Shown: positions 8,232 through 17,225, numbered from the stretch's first letter. The stretch: DNA of 64,000 nt from Chlorella sp. KRBP (GCA_004335735.1 QAXK01001512.1:1-64000), one strand, 5' to 3'. Made by a program: numbers and translations. The notes: a model not told the origin generated them from the letters alone.

Positions 8232-9596
8232 TCAGGCCGAGGTCGTCTCGGCCCCGGCCATCCGCCGCCGGATCCACGGCACGAGCGCGGCCATGGCCAG
8301 GGCCACGACGAGCGTCACGACACCGTTGAGCACGTAGTAGGCGGAGTCCCCGAGCCCGGCCATTGCGGTGATCAGCTGGGCGGCGACGGCCTGTCCGGCC
8401 GCGGTGGCGAGGAACCAGAGCGCCATCGCCTGGCTGGCGAAGGCGGTCGGCGCGAGCCGCGTCGTCGCCGAGAGGCCGACGGGGGAGAGGAACAGCTCGG
8501 CGACGGTCTGGAGGACGAAGACCCCGCCGAGGACGTACACCGGCGCCGTGTTGCCGTCGTAGCTGGCGAAGGCCCAGGCCATGAGCAGGGCCGAGACGCC
8601 GATGAGCGTGACGCCGGTCGTGAACTTCGCCGGGGTGGAGGGGAACTTGCCGGCGCGGCGCACCCAGAGCAGCCCGAAGAGCGGAGCGAGGGCGATGATC
8701 GCGAGCGGGTTGACCGACTGGAACCACTCCGGGTTCACCTCGACCCCACCGACGGAGCTCACCGTGCGCTCCTGCGCGAAGAGGGCCATCTTGCCGGCGG
8801 CCTGCTCGAAGATCATCCAGAAGACGACGGCGCCGACCCACAGCGGGACGTAGGCCGCCAGCCGGGTGCGCTCGGTCGCGTCGACCTTCGGGGAGCGGAA
8901 CATCACGACGAAGTACGCGACGGGCGTGCCGATGGCGAGCACCGAGATGGCGTCGATGACCGCGAGGAGGGCGCTGTCGCGCCAGGTGGAGGCGAGCAGC
9001 ACGAGCACCGCGACGAGGGCGAGCGCCCCGCCGGCGACCAGCGGGAGGCGGGCCCGGTCGCGCTCGCCGAGCGGGTTGGGGACGTCGTCGCCGGCCCCGC
9101 GCAGCGTCCGGCGCCCGAGGACGAACCAGACGAGCGCCAGGCCCATGCCGACGGCGGCCGCGGAGAAGCCGGCGTGGTAGCCCCAGGTCGAGCGCAGGAA
9201 GGCGACGACGAGCGGCGCGAAGAAGGCCCCGAGGTTGATGGCCATGTAGAAGATCGAGAAGCCGGCGTCCCGGCGGGGGTCGTCGGCGGCGTAGAGGCGG
9301 CCGACGATGGCCGAGATGTTCGGCTTGAGCAGACCGGTGCCGAGGGCCACGAGGGCGATGCCGAGCCACGCCGTCCAGCCGGCCGGCACCGCGAGGGCCA
9401 GGTGCCCGGACATGATGACGACGCCGCCGTAGAGGGTCGAGCGCCGCGCCCCGATCATCCGGTCGGCCGCGTAGCCACCGACGACCGAGAGCAGGTAGAC
9501 GGCCGAGCCGTAGATCGCGACGACCGAGGTGCCCGTCGCCTCGTCGATGCCGAGGCCGCCGTTCGCGGCGGTGTCGACGAGGAAGTAGAGCAGGAT

Positions 9597-9636
<40 letters not shown>

Positions 9637-9725
9637 ACGAAGAACAGGGTCGACAGCCCGGCGGGGTGGCCGAGGAACCCGCGGTCGGCGCGGCTGCTCT
9701 CGGCGGTGGGCGTGGACACGGACAT
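8232..9725 (-). CDS. POT/PTR2-family proton-coupled oligopeptide transporter
   Basis: A 497-residue transporter with about 14 predicted membrane helices. The POT signature ELWERFSYYGMRAIL (ExxERFxYYG) lies at about residues 29-43 and LLKPNISAIVGRLY in helix 4-5. It imports di- or tripeptides with protons across the plasma membrane. I chose the ATG at 9725 because GGAAGG lies 7-10 nt upstream; an earlier in-frame GTG would overlap that site. The gene converges with the D-amino-acid oxidase gene (16-nt gap). Confidence 0.92.
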
Positions 9726-9754
9726 CGGGGGCCTTCCTCTGGACAAACCCGACG

Positions 9755-9760
9755 ACCGTA
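9755..9760 (-). promoter_or_regulatory. Likely -10 (TACGGT) for POT transporter
   Basis: TACGGT on the minus strand lies about 30 nt upstream of the ATG at 9725, leaving a short leader that carries the GGAAGG ribosome site. Placement is by sequence only. Confidence 0.4.
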
Positions 9761-9794
9761 ACCCCGGGCCCGGCCGATGGCCGAATCGCCGAGG

Positions 9795-10238
9795 TCAGGC
9801 CTCGGGGCGCGGGCGGCCGCGCGTCTCCTTCGTCAGGGCGCGCCGGCGCTTGGCGTCGAGGCGGCGCTGCACCGAGCCGCGGGTCGGCCGGGTGGCCCGC
9901 CGCGCCGGCGGCGGTGGCGCCAGGGCGTCGCGGAGGAGGGTGGCCATCCGCTCGCGGGCGGCGACCCGGTTGCGGCGCTGCTGGCGGTGCTCGGAGGCGG
10001 CGACGACGAGCCGGCCGTCGACCAGTCGCGGCCCCAGCGCGGCGAGGACGCGGCGGCGCTGGGCGTCAGTGAGGAACGGGGTCGCGGTGACGTCGAGCTC
10101 GAGCTCGACCCGGCTGTCGGCGGTGTTCACGCCCTGGCCACCGGGACCGGAGGAGCGCGAGAACCGCTCGACGAGGTCGGCGGCGGGGATCGTGATGCCC
10201 TGCGGCACACCGGGGCCCGGGGGGACGGCGAGGTCCAT
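9795..10238 (-). CDS. arfB: Alternative ribosome-rescue factor ArfB (peptidyl-tRNA hydrolase)
   Basis: A 147-residue ArfB/ICT1-type protein that frees stalled ribosomes by hydrolysing peptidyl-tRNA without a stop codon. The catalytic GGQ lies in SRSSGPGGQGVNTADSRVEL (about residues 28-47), the class-I release-factor signature, and no codon-recognition domain is present. The C-terminal third is strongly basic (RRATRPTRGSVQRRLDAKRR), matching the tail that enters the empty mRNA channel. Its ATG overlaps the stop of the upstream LigD-polymerase gene by one nucleotide (TGATG), so the two are translationally coupled. Confidence 0.93.
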   Translation of the reverse strand: MDLAVPPGPGVPQGITIPAADLVERFSRSSGPGGQGVNTADSRVELELDVTATPFLTDAQRRRVLAALGPRLVDGRLVVAASEHRQQRRNRVAARERMATLLRDALAPPPPARRATRPTRGSVQRRLDAKRRRALTKETRGRPRPEA

Positions 10239-11227
10239 CAGGGCCGTCCGGTGTCGTCCTCGGGCTCCGGCGGCGCCTCGGCACCCTCGGCGTCGTCGCG
10301 CTCTGCCCACTCGAGGAGCGGCGCGATGTCGAAGACGGCGTCGTCGATGCCGGCGTGCAGGTCGCCGAGCCGCGCGTAGCGCTCGGGCATCGTGGCGATG
10401 GTGAAGTCGTTCGGCTCGGCGTCGTCGACCTCGTCCCACGTGATGGGGGCCGAGACCGTGCCGATGTCGTTGCCCCGCACCGAGTACGCCGCGGCGATCG
10501 TGTGGTCGCGGGCGTTCTGGTTGTAGTCGACGAACACCGCCGCGGGGTCGCGGTCCTTGCGCCACCAGGTCGTCGTGACGTCGTCGGGGAGGCGCCGCTC
10601 GACCTCGCGGGCGAAGGCCAGCGCGGCCCGGCGCACGTCCTGGAACCCGTGGTCGGGGGCGATGCGCACGTAGACGTGCAGGCCGTGCCCGCCGCTGGTC
10701 TTCGGCCAGCCGACCGCTCCGAGCTCGTCGAGCACCTCGTGCGCGGCGTGGGCGGCCCGGCGCACGCGCGAGAAGGGGGCGTCGGGCATCGGGTCGAGGT
10801 CGATGCGCCACTCGTCCGGCTTCTCGGTGTCGGCGCGGCGGCTGTTCCAGGGGTGGAACTCGACGGTGCTCATCTGGCAGGCCCAGGCGACGTCGGCCAG
10901 CCGGGTGACGCACAGCTCGTCGGCGTGCAGCCCGTACCGGGGGAAGTGCAGGCGCACCGTCTCGACCCACGGCGGCGCCCCGCGCGGGAGGCGCTTCTGG
11001 TGCACCTTGTCGCCCGCGACGCCGTCGGGGAAGCGGTGGAGCATGCAGGGGCGCTCGCGCAGCGCGTTGACGATGCCGTCGCCGACCGACAGGTAGTACT
11101 GCACGAGGTCGAGCTTGGTCTCCCCGCGCGCCGGGAAGTAGACGCGCTCGGGGCTGGAGACGCGCACGTCGAAGCCGTCGACGTCGAGGACGACCGGCTC
11201 CCCGAACTCACCCTTGCGCGAGGCCAT
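10238..11227 (-). CDS. Stand-alone LigD polymerase-domain protein (NHEJ primase/polymerase)
   Basis: A 329-residue archaeo-eukaryotic-primase-type polymerase, equal to the polymerase domain of LigD without the ligase or phosphoesterase domains. It fills gaps, often with ribonucleotides, during non-homologous end joining. Visible motifs are the catalytic DxD in EWRIDLDPMP, the SGGHGLHVYV motif with its conserved histidine, and RDPAAVFVDYNQNARDHTIA near the third metal ligand. I chose the ATG at 11227, which has TACGGT 6 nt upstream; a start 28 codons earlier would overlap this promoter. No Ku or ATP-dependent ligase gene is in the window. Confidence 0.92.
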   Translation of the reverse strand: MASRKGEFGEPVVLDVDGFDVRVSSPERVYFPARGETKLDLVQYYLSVGDGIVNALRERPCMLHRFPDGVAGDKVHQKRLPRGAPPWVETVRLHFPRYGLHADELCVTRLADVAWACQMSTVEFHPWNSRRADTEKPDEWRIDLDPMPDAPFSRVRRAAHAAHEVLDELGAVGWPKTSGGHGLHVYVRIAPDHGFQDVRRAALAFAREVERRLPDDVTTTWWRKDRDPAAVFVDYNQNARDHTIAAAYSVRGNDIGTVSAPITWDEVDDAEPNDFTIATMPERYARLGDLHAGIDDAVFDIAPLLEWAERDDAEGAEAPPEPEDDTGRP

Positions 11228-11233
11228 GGCCCC

Positions 11234-11239
11234 ACCGTA
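11234..11239 (-). promoter_or_regulatory. Leaderless -10 (TACGGT) for LigD polymerase
   Basis: On the minus strand TACGGT, 6 nt (GGGGCC), then the ATG at 11227. It decides the start codon. Confidence 0.6.
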
Positions 11240-11298
11240 GGGGGCCGGACCGACGCCCGGGGGACGTCGGGGCGTGCCCGGGACTGGGTCGCATCGCC

Positions 11299-11333
11299 AA
11301 CTAGTTGACATTCCGATCTAGTAGGACGACCAT
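11299..11333 (+). promoter_or_regulatory. Promoter and probable PadR operator
   Basis: A consensus -35, TTGACA (11305-11310), is 17 nt from GACCAT (11328-11333), which is 6 nt from the GTG at 11340. AACTAGTT (11299-11306) is a perfect 8-bp palindrome overlapping the -35, and a related GATCTAG lies between the two boxes. PadR proteins usually repress their own promoters through such AT-rich inverted repeats, so this is the likely operator. Confidence 0.6.
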
Positions 11334-11339
11334 CGGTGC

Positions 11340-11684
11340 GTGTCCAGGACCGCGCCCCGCGCCGACCGCGAGAGCCAGTGGCTCAAGGGCGTCCTCGACC
11401 TCGCGGTCCTCGCCGCGCTGGCCCGGGAGGGGTCGGCGTACGGCTACGGACTGCTGCGCTCGCTCGCCGAGGTGGGGCTGGACGGCCTCAAGGGCGGCAC
11501 CGTCTACCCCGTGCTCGGCCGGCTCGAGGACGAGGGGCTGGTCCGCAGCGAATGGGTCGTCGGGGGTGCCGGGCCGGCGCGACGCTACTTCTTCCTCACG
11601 GCCGCCGGCCGCGCGGCCCTGGACGACGGACGCACCGGGTGGACGTCCTTCGCCGACCGGATGACCCGAGCACTGGAGGGATGA
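11340..11684 (+). CDS. PadR-family transcriptional regulator
   Basis: A 114-residue PadR-type repressor with a winged helix (LKGVLDLAVLAALARE, then YGYGLLRSLAEVGL) and the classic wing region KGGTVYPVLGRLEDEGLV with YFFLTAAGRAAL. The inducer is unknown; PadR proteins often respond to phenolics or antibiotics. It is the first gene of a three-gene operon with two membrane proteins (1-nt gap, then GTGA overlap), so it probably represses its own operon through the palindrome at its promoter. Confidence 0.9.
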   Translation: MSRTAPRADRESQWLKGVLDLAVLAALAREGSAYGYGLLRSLAEVGLDGLKGGTVYPVLGRLEDEGLVRSEWVVGGAGPARRYFFLTAAGRAALDDGRTGWTSFADRMTRALEG

Positions 11685-11685
11685 C

Positions 11686-12402
11686 ATGGACGGGACGAGA
11701 CCGGTGGAGCCCCTGCGCGTGGACGTCGGCGTCTACGGCGGGCTGCTCGCCGAACAGCTGCGCCTCGCGGGGATGGCCGAGCCCCGGGTGCGGACGGTGG
11801 TCCACGACGTGGTCGCCCACGTGCGGGCGACCGGCGAGGACCCGGTCGAGGCCTTCGGTCAGCCGGCGGAGTACGCCGCGCAGTGGGCCGACCCGCCGTC
11901 GGCGCTCGGGGTGACGTTCCGCCTGCTGGGGACGAGCCTCGGCTTCGTCGGGGTCTGGGCGGCGATCCGTGCCGTGCTGGCCGGCGGACCGTGGGGCGAC
12001 CCGATGGAGGCGTACTGGTCCGACGTCACGATCGTCGCCACCATGGTCGTGGTGGGAGCGGTCGTCCCGTGGACGGTCGGGCGTTCTCTCGACCGCCGCG
12101 CGGCGGGACGCGTCGGGTCGGTCACCCGGCCCGCCGACACGACGATCCGGACCGCCGCGACCGTCGTCGCCGTGGCCGTGCTGATGGTCGTCGGGAGCCT
12201 GGTCGCCCCGGACGGGGCCGGGGCGGCGGTGCTGTTCGCCGTGCCACGGTGGGCGTCCCTCGCGGCCGGGCTCGCGGGCGTGGTCCTGCTGTTCGCGGTC
12301 CGCAGCCCGGACGGTCGCTCGATGCCCCGCTCGCCCACGGACGACCGCTCGCTCGCCGCCCGGGTGGTCGGCCTCGTGCGGCAGTCGCGGCGGCGGCCGT
12401 GA
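11686..12402 (+). CDS. Membrane protein with N-terminal HAAS-like helix domain, copy 1
   Basis: A 238-residue protein. The first 60 residues are a soluble helical domain (LLAEQLRLAG, then VVAHVRATGEDPVEAFGQP) resembling the HAAS/DUF1700 helical modules found beside PadR regulators; five or so TM helices follow (from about residue 78). Function unknown; PadR-linked proteins of this type are thought to sense or signal at the membrane. It is clearly paralogous to the next gene: the N-terminal 60 residues match closely, while the membrane parts have diverged. Start ATG is 1 nt after the PadR stop. Confidence 0.8.
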   Translation: MDGTRPVEPLRVDVGVYGGLLAEQLRLAGMAEPRVRTVVHDVVAHVRATGEDPVEAFGQPAEYAAQWADPPSALGVTFRLLGTSLGFVGVWAAIRAVLAGGPWGDPMEAYWSDVTIVATMVVVGAVVPWTVGRSLDRRAAGRVGSVTRPADTTIRTAATVVAVAVLMVVGSLVAPDGAGAAVLFAVPRWASLAAGLAGVVLLFAVRSPDGRSMPRSPTDDRSLAARVVGLVRQSRRRP

Positions 12403-13124
12403 GCACCCCGGAGCAGCGGGGACCCGTGATCCCCGACCGTGTCGGCAGCTACTGCGGGCTGCTGGCCCAGCAGCTGCGCCTGGCGGGCCTGCCGGAGTCG
12501 CGCATCGCCGACGTCGTCCACGACGTCATGGGCCACGTGCGGGCCACCGGCGAGGACCCCGTCGAGGCCTTCGGGCAGCCCGCGGACTACGCGGCCCAGT
12601 GGGTCGCGCCGCCGTCGGCGTGGGTCGTCCTCGGGCGGCTCGCGGTCCGGGTGGTCGCGGCCGTGGCGATGCTCGGCGCGCTCCCGGCCGTCGTGGCGGG
12701 AGGGTCGTGGACGCGCGACGTCGGCGTCACCCTCGAGGATGCGCTCGGGTTGCTCCCCGCGGTCGTCGTCCTGGCCGTGCTGCCCTGGACGCTCGAGCTC
12801 TGGCTGATCCGTCGCGCCGCCCGCTCGACCGGCCGGCGCCAGCGGGTGCCCGACTGGCTGGTCCGGCTGGTGGTCGTCGTCGGGCTGCTGGCCCTGTTCG
12901 CCTGGGGCCTGCACCTGCTCCCGGACCCGGGGCCGGGCCGCTCGCCCGTCCTCGAGGCGCCCCGGTGGGTGTCCGTGCTGGTCGGGACGGCGGGTGCCGT
13001 CCTCCTGCTCCGGCAGGACCTGGGTCAGACCACGAGGGTGCCGGCCCCGCCCGGGTCCCGGCGCCCGTGGTGGTCGCGCCTGCGGCGCTTCCCCACCGAC
13101 CCGGACCCGACCCCGCGGGCCTGA
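12399..13124 (+). CDS. Membrane protein with N-terminal HAAS-like helix domain, copy 2
   Basis: A 241-residue paralogue of the preceding protein. Its soluble head (LLAQQLRLAGLPESRIADVV, then GHVRATGEDPVEAFGQPADY) is nearly the same as in copy 1, with diverged TM helices (five predicted) after it. The GTG start overlaps the previous stop as GTGA; earlier in-frame starts would lie inside copy 1. The pair looks like a tandem duplication in which the cytoplasmic head has been conserved, suggesting that it binds a common partner. No enzymatic motif seen. Confidence 0.8.
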   Translation: MSTPEQRGPVIPDRVGSYCGLLAQQLRLAGLPESRIADVVHDVMGHVRATGEDPVEAFGQPADYAAQWVAPPSAWVVLGRLAVRVVAAVAMLGALPAVVAGGSWTRDVGVTLEDALGLLPAVVVLAVLPWTLELWLIRRAARSTGRRQRVPDWLVRLVVVVGLLALFAWGLHLLPDPGPGRSPVLEAPRWVSVLVGTAGAVLLLRQDLGQTTRVPAPPGSRRPWWSRLRRFPTDPDPTPRA

Positions 13125-13137
13125 CCGAGCGGGTCGT

Positions 13138-13446
13138 TCAGGACGTCGAGAGAGCGGCGGAGACGCCGACGACGACGAGCACGCCGACGAGCAGGCCGAG
13201 GAGGCTGAAGCGCTGCCACGCGCTCGGCGTGGGCAGGCGGCCGTCGCCGACCTCGAGCGCCTGCTCGGGCGTGAGGTCGCGGTAGGCGACCGAGCCGTCC
13301 TCCTGGACCCGGGCGAGCGCGTACGTCGCACCCCAGGTGACGGTGAAGACGAAGAACAGGCTGAAGTAGCGGAAGCTGACGAGCAGCGCCCGCGCCGCGT
13401 CGAGCTGCCGGCTGCGGGACGTGCGTCCCCACCCCCAGATGAGCAT
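13138..13446 (-). CDS. Small two-TM membrane protein
   Basis: A 102-residue protein with two membrane helices (about residues 23-42 and 80-98) and a short soluble loop rich in acidic residues. The MLIWGWGR start resembles a group of small actinobacterial membrane proteins that begin with an aromatic-rich segment. The ATG at 13446 has a good ribosome site, GAGGGGGACC; an in-frame start 42 codons earlier would lie in non-coding-looking DNA. Function unknown. It is convergent with the PadR operon (13-nt gap). Confidence 0.7.
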   Translation of the reverse strand: MLIWGWGRTSRSRQLDAARALLVSFRYFSLFFVFTVTWGATYALARVQEDGSVAYRDLTPEQALEVGDGRLPTPSAWQRFSLLGLLVGVLVVVGVSAALSTS

Positions 13447-13711
13447 GTGGTCCCCCTCGGTGCGCGGTCCGCCGGAGCGCGGACCGGCGGTGACGCTAGC
13501 AGCGGAGCCCCCGGTGGGGGCGCCGGTCCGGGCGGGGAGGACTCCCCGCCGGCCCGGACGTTGCCTAGACAAACCCTAGACACGGCACGGTGGCCGGTCG
13601 TACGCTGGGACCGGGCCCTCCGAGGGCCGGGTCGACCACCCCCCTGCACCGGTCCCCGGCCCCGGAGGGCCCGACGCGTCGTCCGGGGTGGGACGTAGGG
13701 TGGTCCCCGAG
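13447..13711. other. Divergent intergenic region upstream of pcrA
   Basis: 265 nt between the small membrane gene and pcrA. It holds two copies of CCTAGACA-like sequence 11 nt apart (about 13563-13582), an inverted repeat GGCCCTC-C-GAGGGCC near 13615, TACGCT near 13601, and TAGGGT (13696-13701) 10 nt before the pcrA ATG. These are plausible promoter elements; I see no coding region. Confidence 0.35.
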
Positions 13712-16159
13712 ATGAGCACCCTCTTCGACGGCCTCGACTTCGGCCCCGGCCAGACCCCCCACGCCGACCCCGCCACGCACACGAGCGCGCACGCCGCCCT
13801 CGTCAACGCGGCGGGTGTCCCCACGTGGGCCGAGGCGGCCGCCGAGGGGCGCGGGCCCGAGGGCGGACCCGGGTCGGGCCGTCCGGCCCTCGATGCCGCG
13901 GCGCTCCTCGCGGGGCTCAACCCGCAGCAGCGCGAGGCCGTCCTGCACGAGGGCCCTCCGCTGCTCATCGTCGCCGGCGCCGGGTCCGGCAAGACCCGCG
14001 TGCTCACCGTCCGCATCGCCCACCTCCTCGCCGACCGCGGCGTGCAGCCCGGGCAGGTGCTGGCCATCACCTTCACGAACAAGGCCGCCGCCGAGATGCG
14101 CGAGCGGGTCGCCGACCTCGTCGGACCGCGGGCCAAGGCCATGTGGGTGATGACCTTCCACAGCGCCTGCGTGCGCATCCTGCGGCGCGAGGCCGACAAG
14201 GTCGGGCTGCGCTCGCAGTTCTCCATCTACGACGCCGCCGACAGCCAGCGGCTCATGGCGATGGTCCTGCGCGACATGGACCTCGACCCCAAGCGCTACA
14301 ACCCGCGCGCGTTCGGCCACCAGGTGTCCAACCTCAAGAACGAGCTCGTCGACGAGGAGACCTTCGCGCGGCGGATCAGCGAGGAGGGCACCCACCAGGA
14401 GCAGGTGCTCAGCGAGGCCTACACGGAGTACCAGCGCCGGCTGCGCCAGGCCAACGCGATGGACTTCGACGACCTCATCATGACGACGGTCCACATGTTC
14501 CAGGCCTTCCCCGACGTCGCCGAGCACTACCGGCGCCGGTTCCGCCACGTCATGGTCGACGAGTACCAGGACACCAACCACGCGCAGTACCAGCTGGTCA
14601 AGGAGCTCGTGGGGTCGGAGGAGGCCCGCACCGAGCACGGGGTCGAGCCCAGCGAGCTCGTCGTCGTCGGTGACGCCGACCAGTCGATCTACGCCTTCCG
14701 CGGAGCGACGATCCGCAACATCGAGGAGTTCGAGGAGGACTACCCGCAGGCGCGCACCATCCTCCTCGAGCAGAACTACCGCTCCACCCAGACCATCCTG
14801 CGCGCGGCCAACGCGGTCATCGCCCGCAACGAGGGGCGCCGGCCGAAGAACCTCTGGACCGACAGCGGCGACGGCGCGCGGATCATCGGCTACGTCGCCG
14901 ACAACGAGCACGACGAGGCCTCGTTCGTCGCCCGCGCCATCGACCGCCTCGGCGACGAGCACGGCGTGCGCCCCGGCGACGTCGCGGTCTTCTACCGCAC
15001 CAACGCCCAGAGCCGGGCGCTGGAGGAGGTGTTCGTGCGGGTCGGCCTGCCCTACAAGGTGGTCGGCGGCACCCGGTTCTACGAGCGCCGCGAGGTCAAG
15101 GACGCGCTGGCCTACCTGCGGGTGCTCTCCAACCCCACCGACACCGTCAACCTGCGGCGCATCCTCAACGTCCCCAAGCGCGGCATCGGGGACCGCGCCG
15201 AGGCCTGCGTCGCCGCGCTCGCCGACCGCGAGCGCATCCCCTTCGTCGCCGCCCTCGGCCGGGCCGAGGACGCCCCGGGCATCGCCACCCGCTCGGTGGC
15301 CGCCATCGCCGGGTTCACCGCCATCCTCGAGGACCTCGGGAAGGTCCGGGACGACGAGGAGGCCGGCGTCTCCGACCTGCTCGAGGCGATCCTCGACCGC
15401 AGCGGCTACCTCGCCGAGCTGCGCGACAGCCGCGACCCCCAGGACGAGACCCGCGTCGAGAACCTCGCCGAGCTCGTCGCCGTGGCCCGCGAGTTCGACG
15501 ACGCCCGCCGCGAGACCGGCGAGGTCATCGCCCTCGAGGACTTCCTCGAGCAGGTCTCGCTCGTGGCCGACGCCGACGAGATCCCCGACACCGAGGAGGC
15601 CGAGCAGGCCGGTGTCGTCACGCTCATGACGCTCCACACCGCGAAGGGCCTGGAGTTCCCCGTCGTCTTCCTCACCGGGATGGAGGACGGCACCTTCCCG
15701 CACCTGCGCAGCCTCGGCGACGCCAAGGAGCTCGAGGAGGAGCGGCGGCTCGCCTACGTCGGCATCACCCGGGCCCGCGAGCGCCTCCACCTCTCCCGCG
15801 CCGCCGTCCGATCGGCCTGGGGCGCACCGCAGTACAACCCGCCCTCACGCTTCCTCGACGAGATCCCCGCCGAGCTCGTCGAGTGGGAGCGCGAGCTCTC
15901 CGGTGCCGCCGCGGTGGGCCGGCGCGACCAGCGCCCGGCCGTCGCCACGCTCGCGGCCCGACCCGGCGTGCGCTCGCCCGGCAACCGCCCGATCGTCCAG
16001 CTCTCGCCCGGCGACCGCGTCACCCACGACACCTACGGCCTCGGCTCCGTCGTGCGGACGATGGGGGAGGGCGACAAGACCCAGGCCGAGGTCGACTTCG
16101 GCGGCGAGCTCGGGGTCAAGCGCTTCGTCCTGCGCTTCGCCCCCCTCGAGAAGCTCTGA
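13712..16159 (+). CDS. pcrA: ATP-dependent DNA helicase PcrA (UvrD/Rep family)
   Basis: An 815-residue superfamily-1 3'-5' helicase acting in repair and in clearing replication-transcription conflicts. Walker A is AGAGSGKTRVL, Walker B DEYQDTNHAQY, motif III VVGDADQSIYAFRGA, and motif VI YVGITRARERL. The last 55 residues form the PcrA/UvrD Tudor-like domain (GDRVTHDTYGLGSVV, ending LEKL), which in relatives binds RNA polymerase. I chose the ATG of MSTLFDGL, 10 nt after TAGGGT; an upstream in-frame start adds eight residues. A gene at 50.3 kb encodes a protein that is almost only this Tudor-like fold. Confidence 0.96.
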   Translation: MSTLFDGLDFGPGQTPHADPATHTSAHAALVNAAGVPTWAEAAAEGRGPEGGPGSGRPALDAAALLAGLNPQQREAVLHEGPPLLIVAGAGSGKTRVLTVRIAHLLADRGVQPGQVLAITFTNKAAAEMRERVADLVGPRAKAMWVMTFHSACVRILRREADKVGLRSQFSIYDAADSQRLMAMVLRDMDLDPKRYNPRAFGHQVSNLKNELVDEETFARRISEEGTHQEQVLSEAYTEYQRRLRQANAMDFDDLIMTTVHMFQAFPDVAEHYRRRFRHVMVDEYQDTNHAQYQLVKELVGSEEARTEHGVEPSELVVVGDADQSIYAFRGATIRNIEEFEEDYPQARTILLEQNYRSTQTILRAANAVIARNEGRRPKNLWTDSGDGARIIGYVADNEHDEASFVARAIDRLGDEHGVRPGDVAVFYRTNAQSRALEEVFVRVGLPYKVVGGTRFYERREVKDALAYLRVLSNPTDTVNLRRILNVPKRGIGDRAEACVAALADRERIPFVAALGRAEDAPGIATRSVAAIAGFTAILEDLGKVRDDEEAGVSDLLEAILDRSGYLAELRDSRDPQDETRVENLAELVAVAREFDDARRETGEVIALEDFLEQVSLVADADEIPDTEEAEQAGVVTLMTLHTAKGLEFPVVFLTGMEDGTFPHLRSLGDAKELEEERRLAYVGITRARERLHLSRAAVRSAWGAPQYNPPSRFLDEIPAELVEWERELSGAAAVGRRDQRPAVATLAARPGVRSPGNRPIVQLSPGDRVTHDTYGLGSVVRTMGEGDKTQAEVDFGGELGVKRFVLRFAPLEKL

Positions 16160-16186
16160 GCCGGGGCGACCCACCCCGGACAGCAC

Positions 16187-16213
16187 GAGACCCCGGCCGG
16201 TGGCCGGGGTCTC
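16187..16213. terminator. Hairpin terminator between pcrA and M23 gene
   Basis: A perfect 12-bp stem (GAGACCCCGGCC with GGCCGGGGTCTC) and a GGT loop lie between two convergent genes, so it probably serves both. Confidence 0.7.
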
Positions 16214-16243
16214 GTCACGTGCGGGCGCCGTGGGGGCGCCGGG

Positions 16244-17023
16244 TCACCAGAGGCCGTGGTTCTTCAGCCAGGGCACGGGGTCGAGCGGGGTGTCGCTCGC
16301 GGTGGTCTCCTGGAACTCCAGGTGCAGGTGCGAGCCGAAGCTGTGGCCGGTGTTGCCGACGAGGCCGACCTGGGTGCCCGGGAGGACCTCCTCGCCGGAC
16401 TGGACGTCGATGCGGCTCATGTGGCCGTACCAGGAGATGCTGCCGTCCCAGTAGAGGATCTCGACCTTGTAGCCGAAGCTGTCCTCCCAGCCGGCCTTGA
16501 TGACCGTGCCCTTGGACATCGCGTAGAGCGGCGTACCGGTGGGGGCGCCGAGGTCGATGCCGTCGTGGGTCTTGCCCCAGCGCCAGCCGTAGCCGGAGGT
16601 GATGTTCCAGACGTGGATCGGGCGGACCCACTTCTTGGCCCGCTTGGCGGCCTCGGCCTTGGCCTTGGCCTCCGCGTCGGCCTTGCGCTGGGCGGCACGG
16701 GCGGCGCGGGCCTGGGCCTCGACCCGACCCTGCAGCGCGGCGGACTGCAGCGAGGCGTCCTGGCGGCGGGTGGCGATCTCGGTGACGGCCTGCTCGGCGG
16801 CGGCGGCCTGGGTGCGGGCCATGGCCGTCTGCTGCCCGGTGAGGTCGAAGCCCTGCGGCGCGGACTCGGCGACGGTGGCGCCGGTGGCCGTCACGACCAG
16901 CGCCGCAGCAGCGGTCGTCGGCAGGACGAAACCGGAGCTGAGCGCTCGGGGGAGACGCACACGACGCTGCTGGACGCGATGGCGACCGGCGTAGTGGCGC
17001 CCGGTGTAGTTCCGGGAACTCAC
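16244..17023 (-). CDS. Secreted M23-family peptidoglycan endopeptidase
   Basis: A 259-residue cell-wall hydrolase. A basic N-terminus and hydrophobic segment (about residues 30-52, ending near AESA) form a signal peptide; residues 62-130 are an Ala/Arg/Lys-rich coiled coil; the LytM/M23 domain follows, with zinc ligands in KTHDGIDLGAPTG (H and D) and SHLHLEF. It cleaves peptide cross-bridges, and the coiled coil may mediate recruitment or inhibition, as in divisome-linked M23 proteins. The initiation codon is GTG with 278 nt of non-coding DNA upstream that contains several hairpins. Confidence 0.9.
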   Translation of the reverse strand: MSSRNYTGRHYAGRHRVQQRRVRLPRALSSGFVLPTTAAAALVVTATGATVAESAPQGFDLTGQQTAMARTQAAAAEQAVTEIATRRQDASLQSAALQGRVEAQARAARAAQRKADAEAKAKAEAAKRAKKWVRPIHVWNITSGYGWRWGKTHDGIDLGAPTGTPLYAMSKGTVIKAGWEDSFGYKVEILYWDGSISWYGHMSRIDVQSGEEVLPGTQVGLVGNTGHSFGSHLHLEFQETTASDTPLDPVPWLKNHGLW

Positions 17024-17173
17024 GACGGGCTGGACCTCGGGGGCTGGGGGCAGGGGACCTGGCGGGGCCGGTACACCGTACCGTGACCATTCCGTGACAC
17101 AAACCCCGGTCCACCGGTGGGTCGGCAGGTCTGTACCCGCCGGTCCACCGACCCCCGGGCTGACCTGCGAAAA

Positions 17174-17225
17174 CGCTGTCGCAGCGAGGCGCGGTCCACC
17201 TGAGAGCGGCTCTCAGGAATATTCC
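17174..17225. promoter_or_regulatory. Cluster of palindromes upstream of M23 gene
   Basis: In the 278-nt gap between the M23 start and the lipase stop lie three perfect inverted repeats: CGCTG-TCG-CAGCG (17174-17186), CCTGAGAG-CGG-CTCTCAGG (17199-17217) and the 10-bp palindrome GGAATATTCC (17216-17225). The middle one could terminate the lipase gene; the AT-rich palindrome is unusual in this DNA and may be an operator. No named riboswitch is recognised. Confidence 0.4.
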
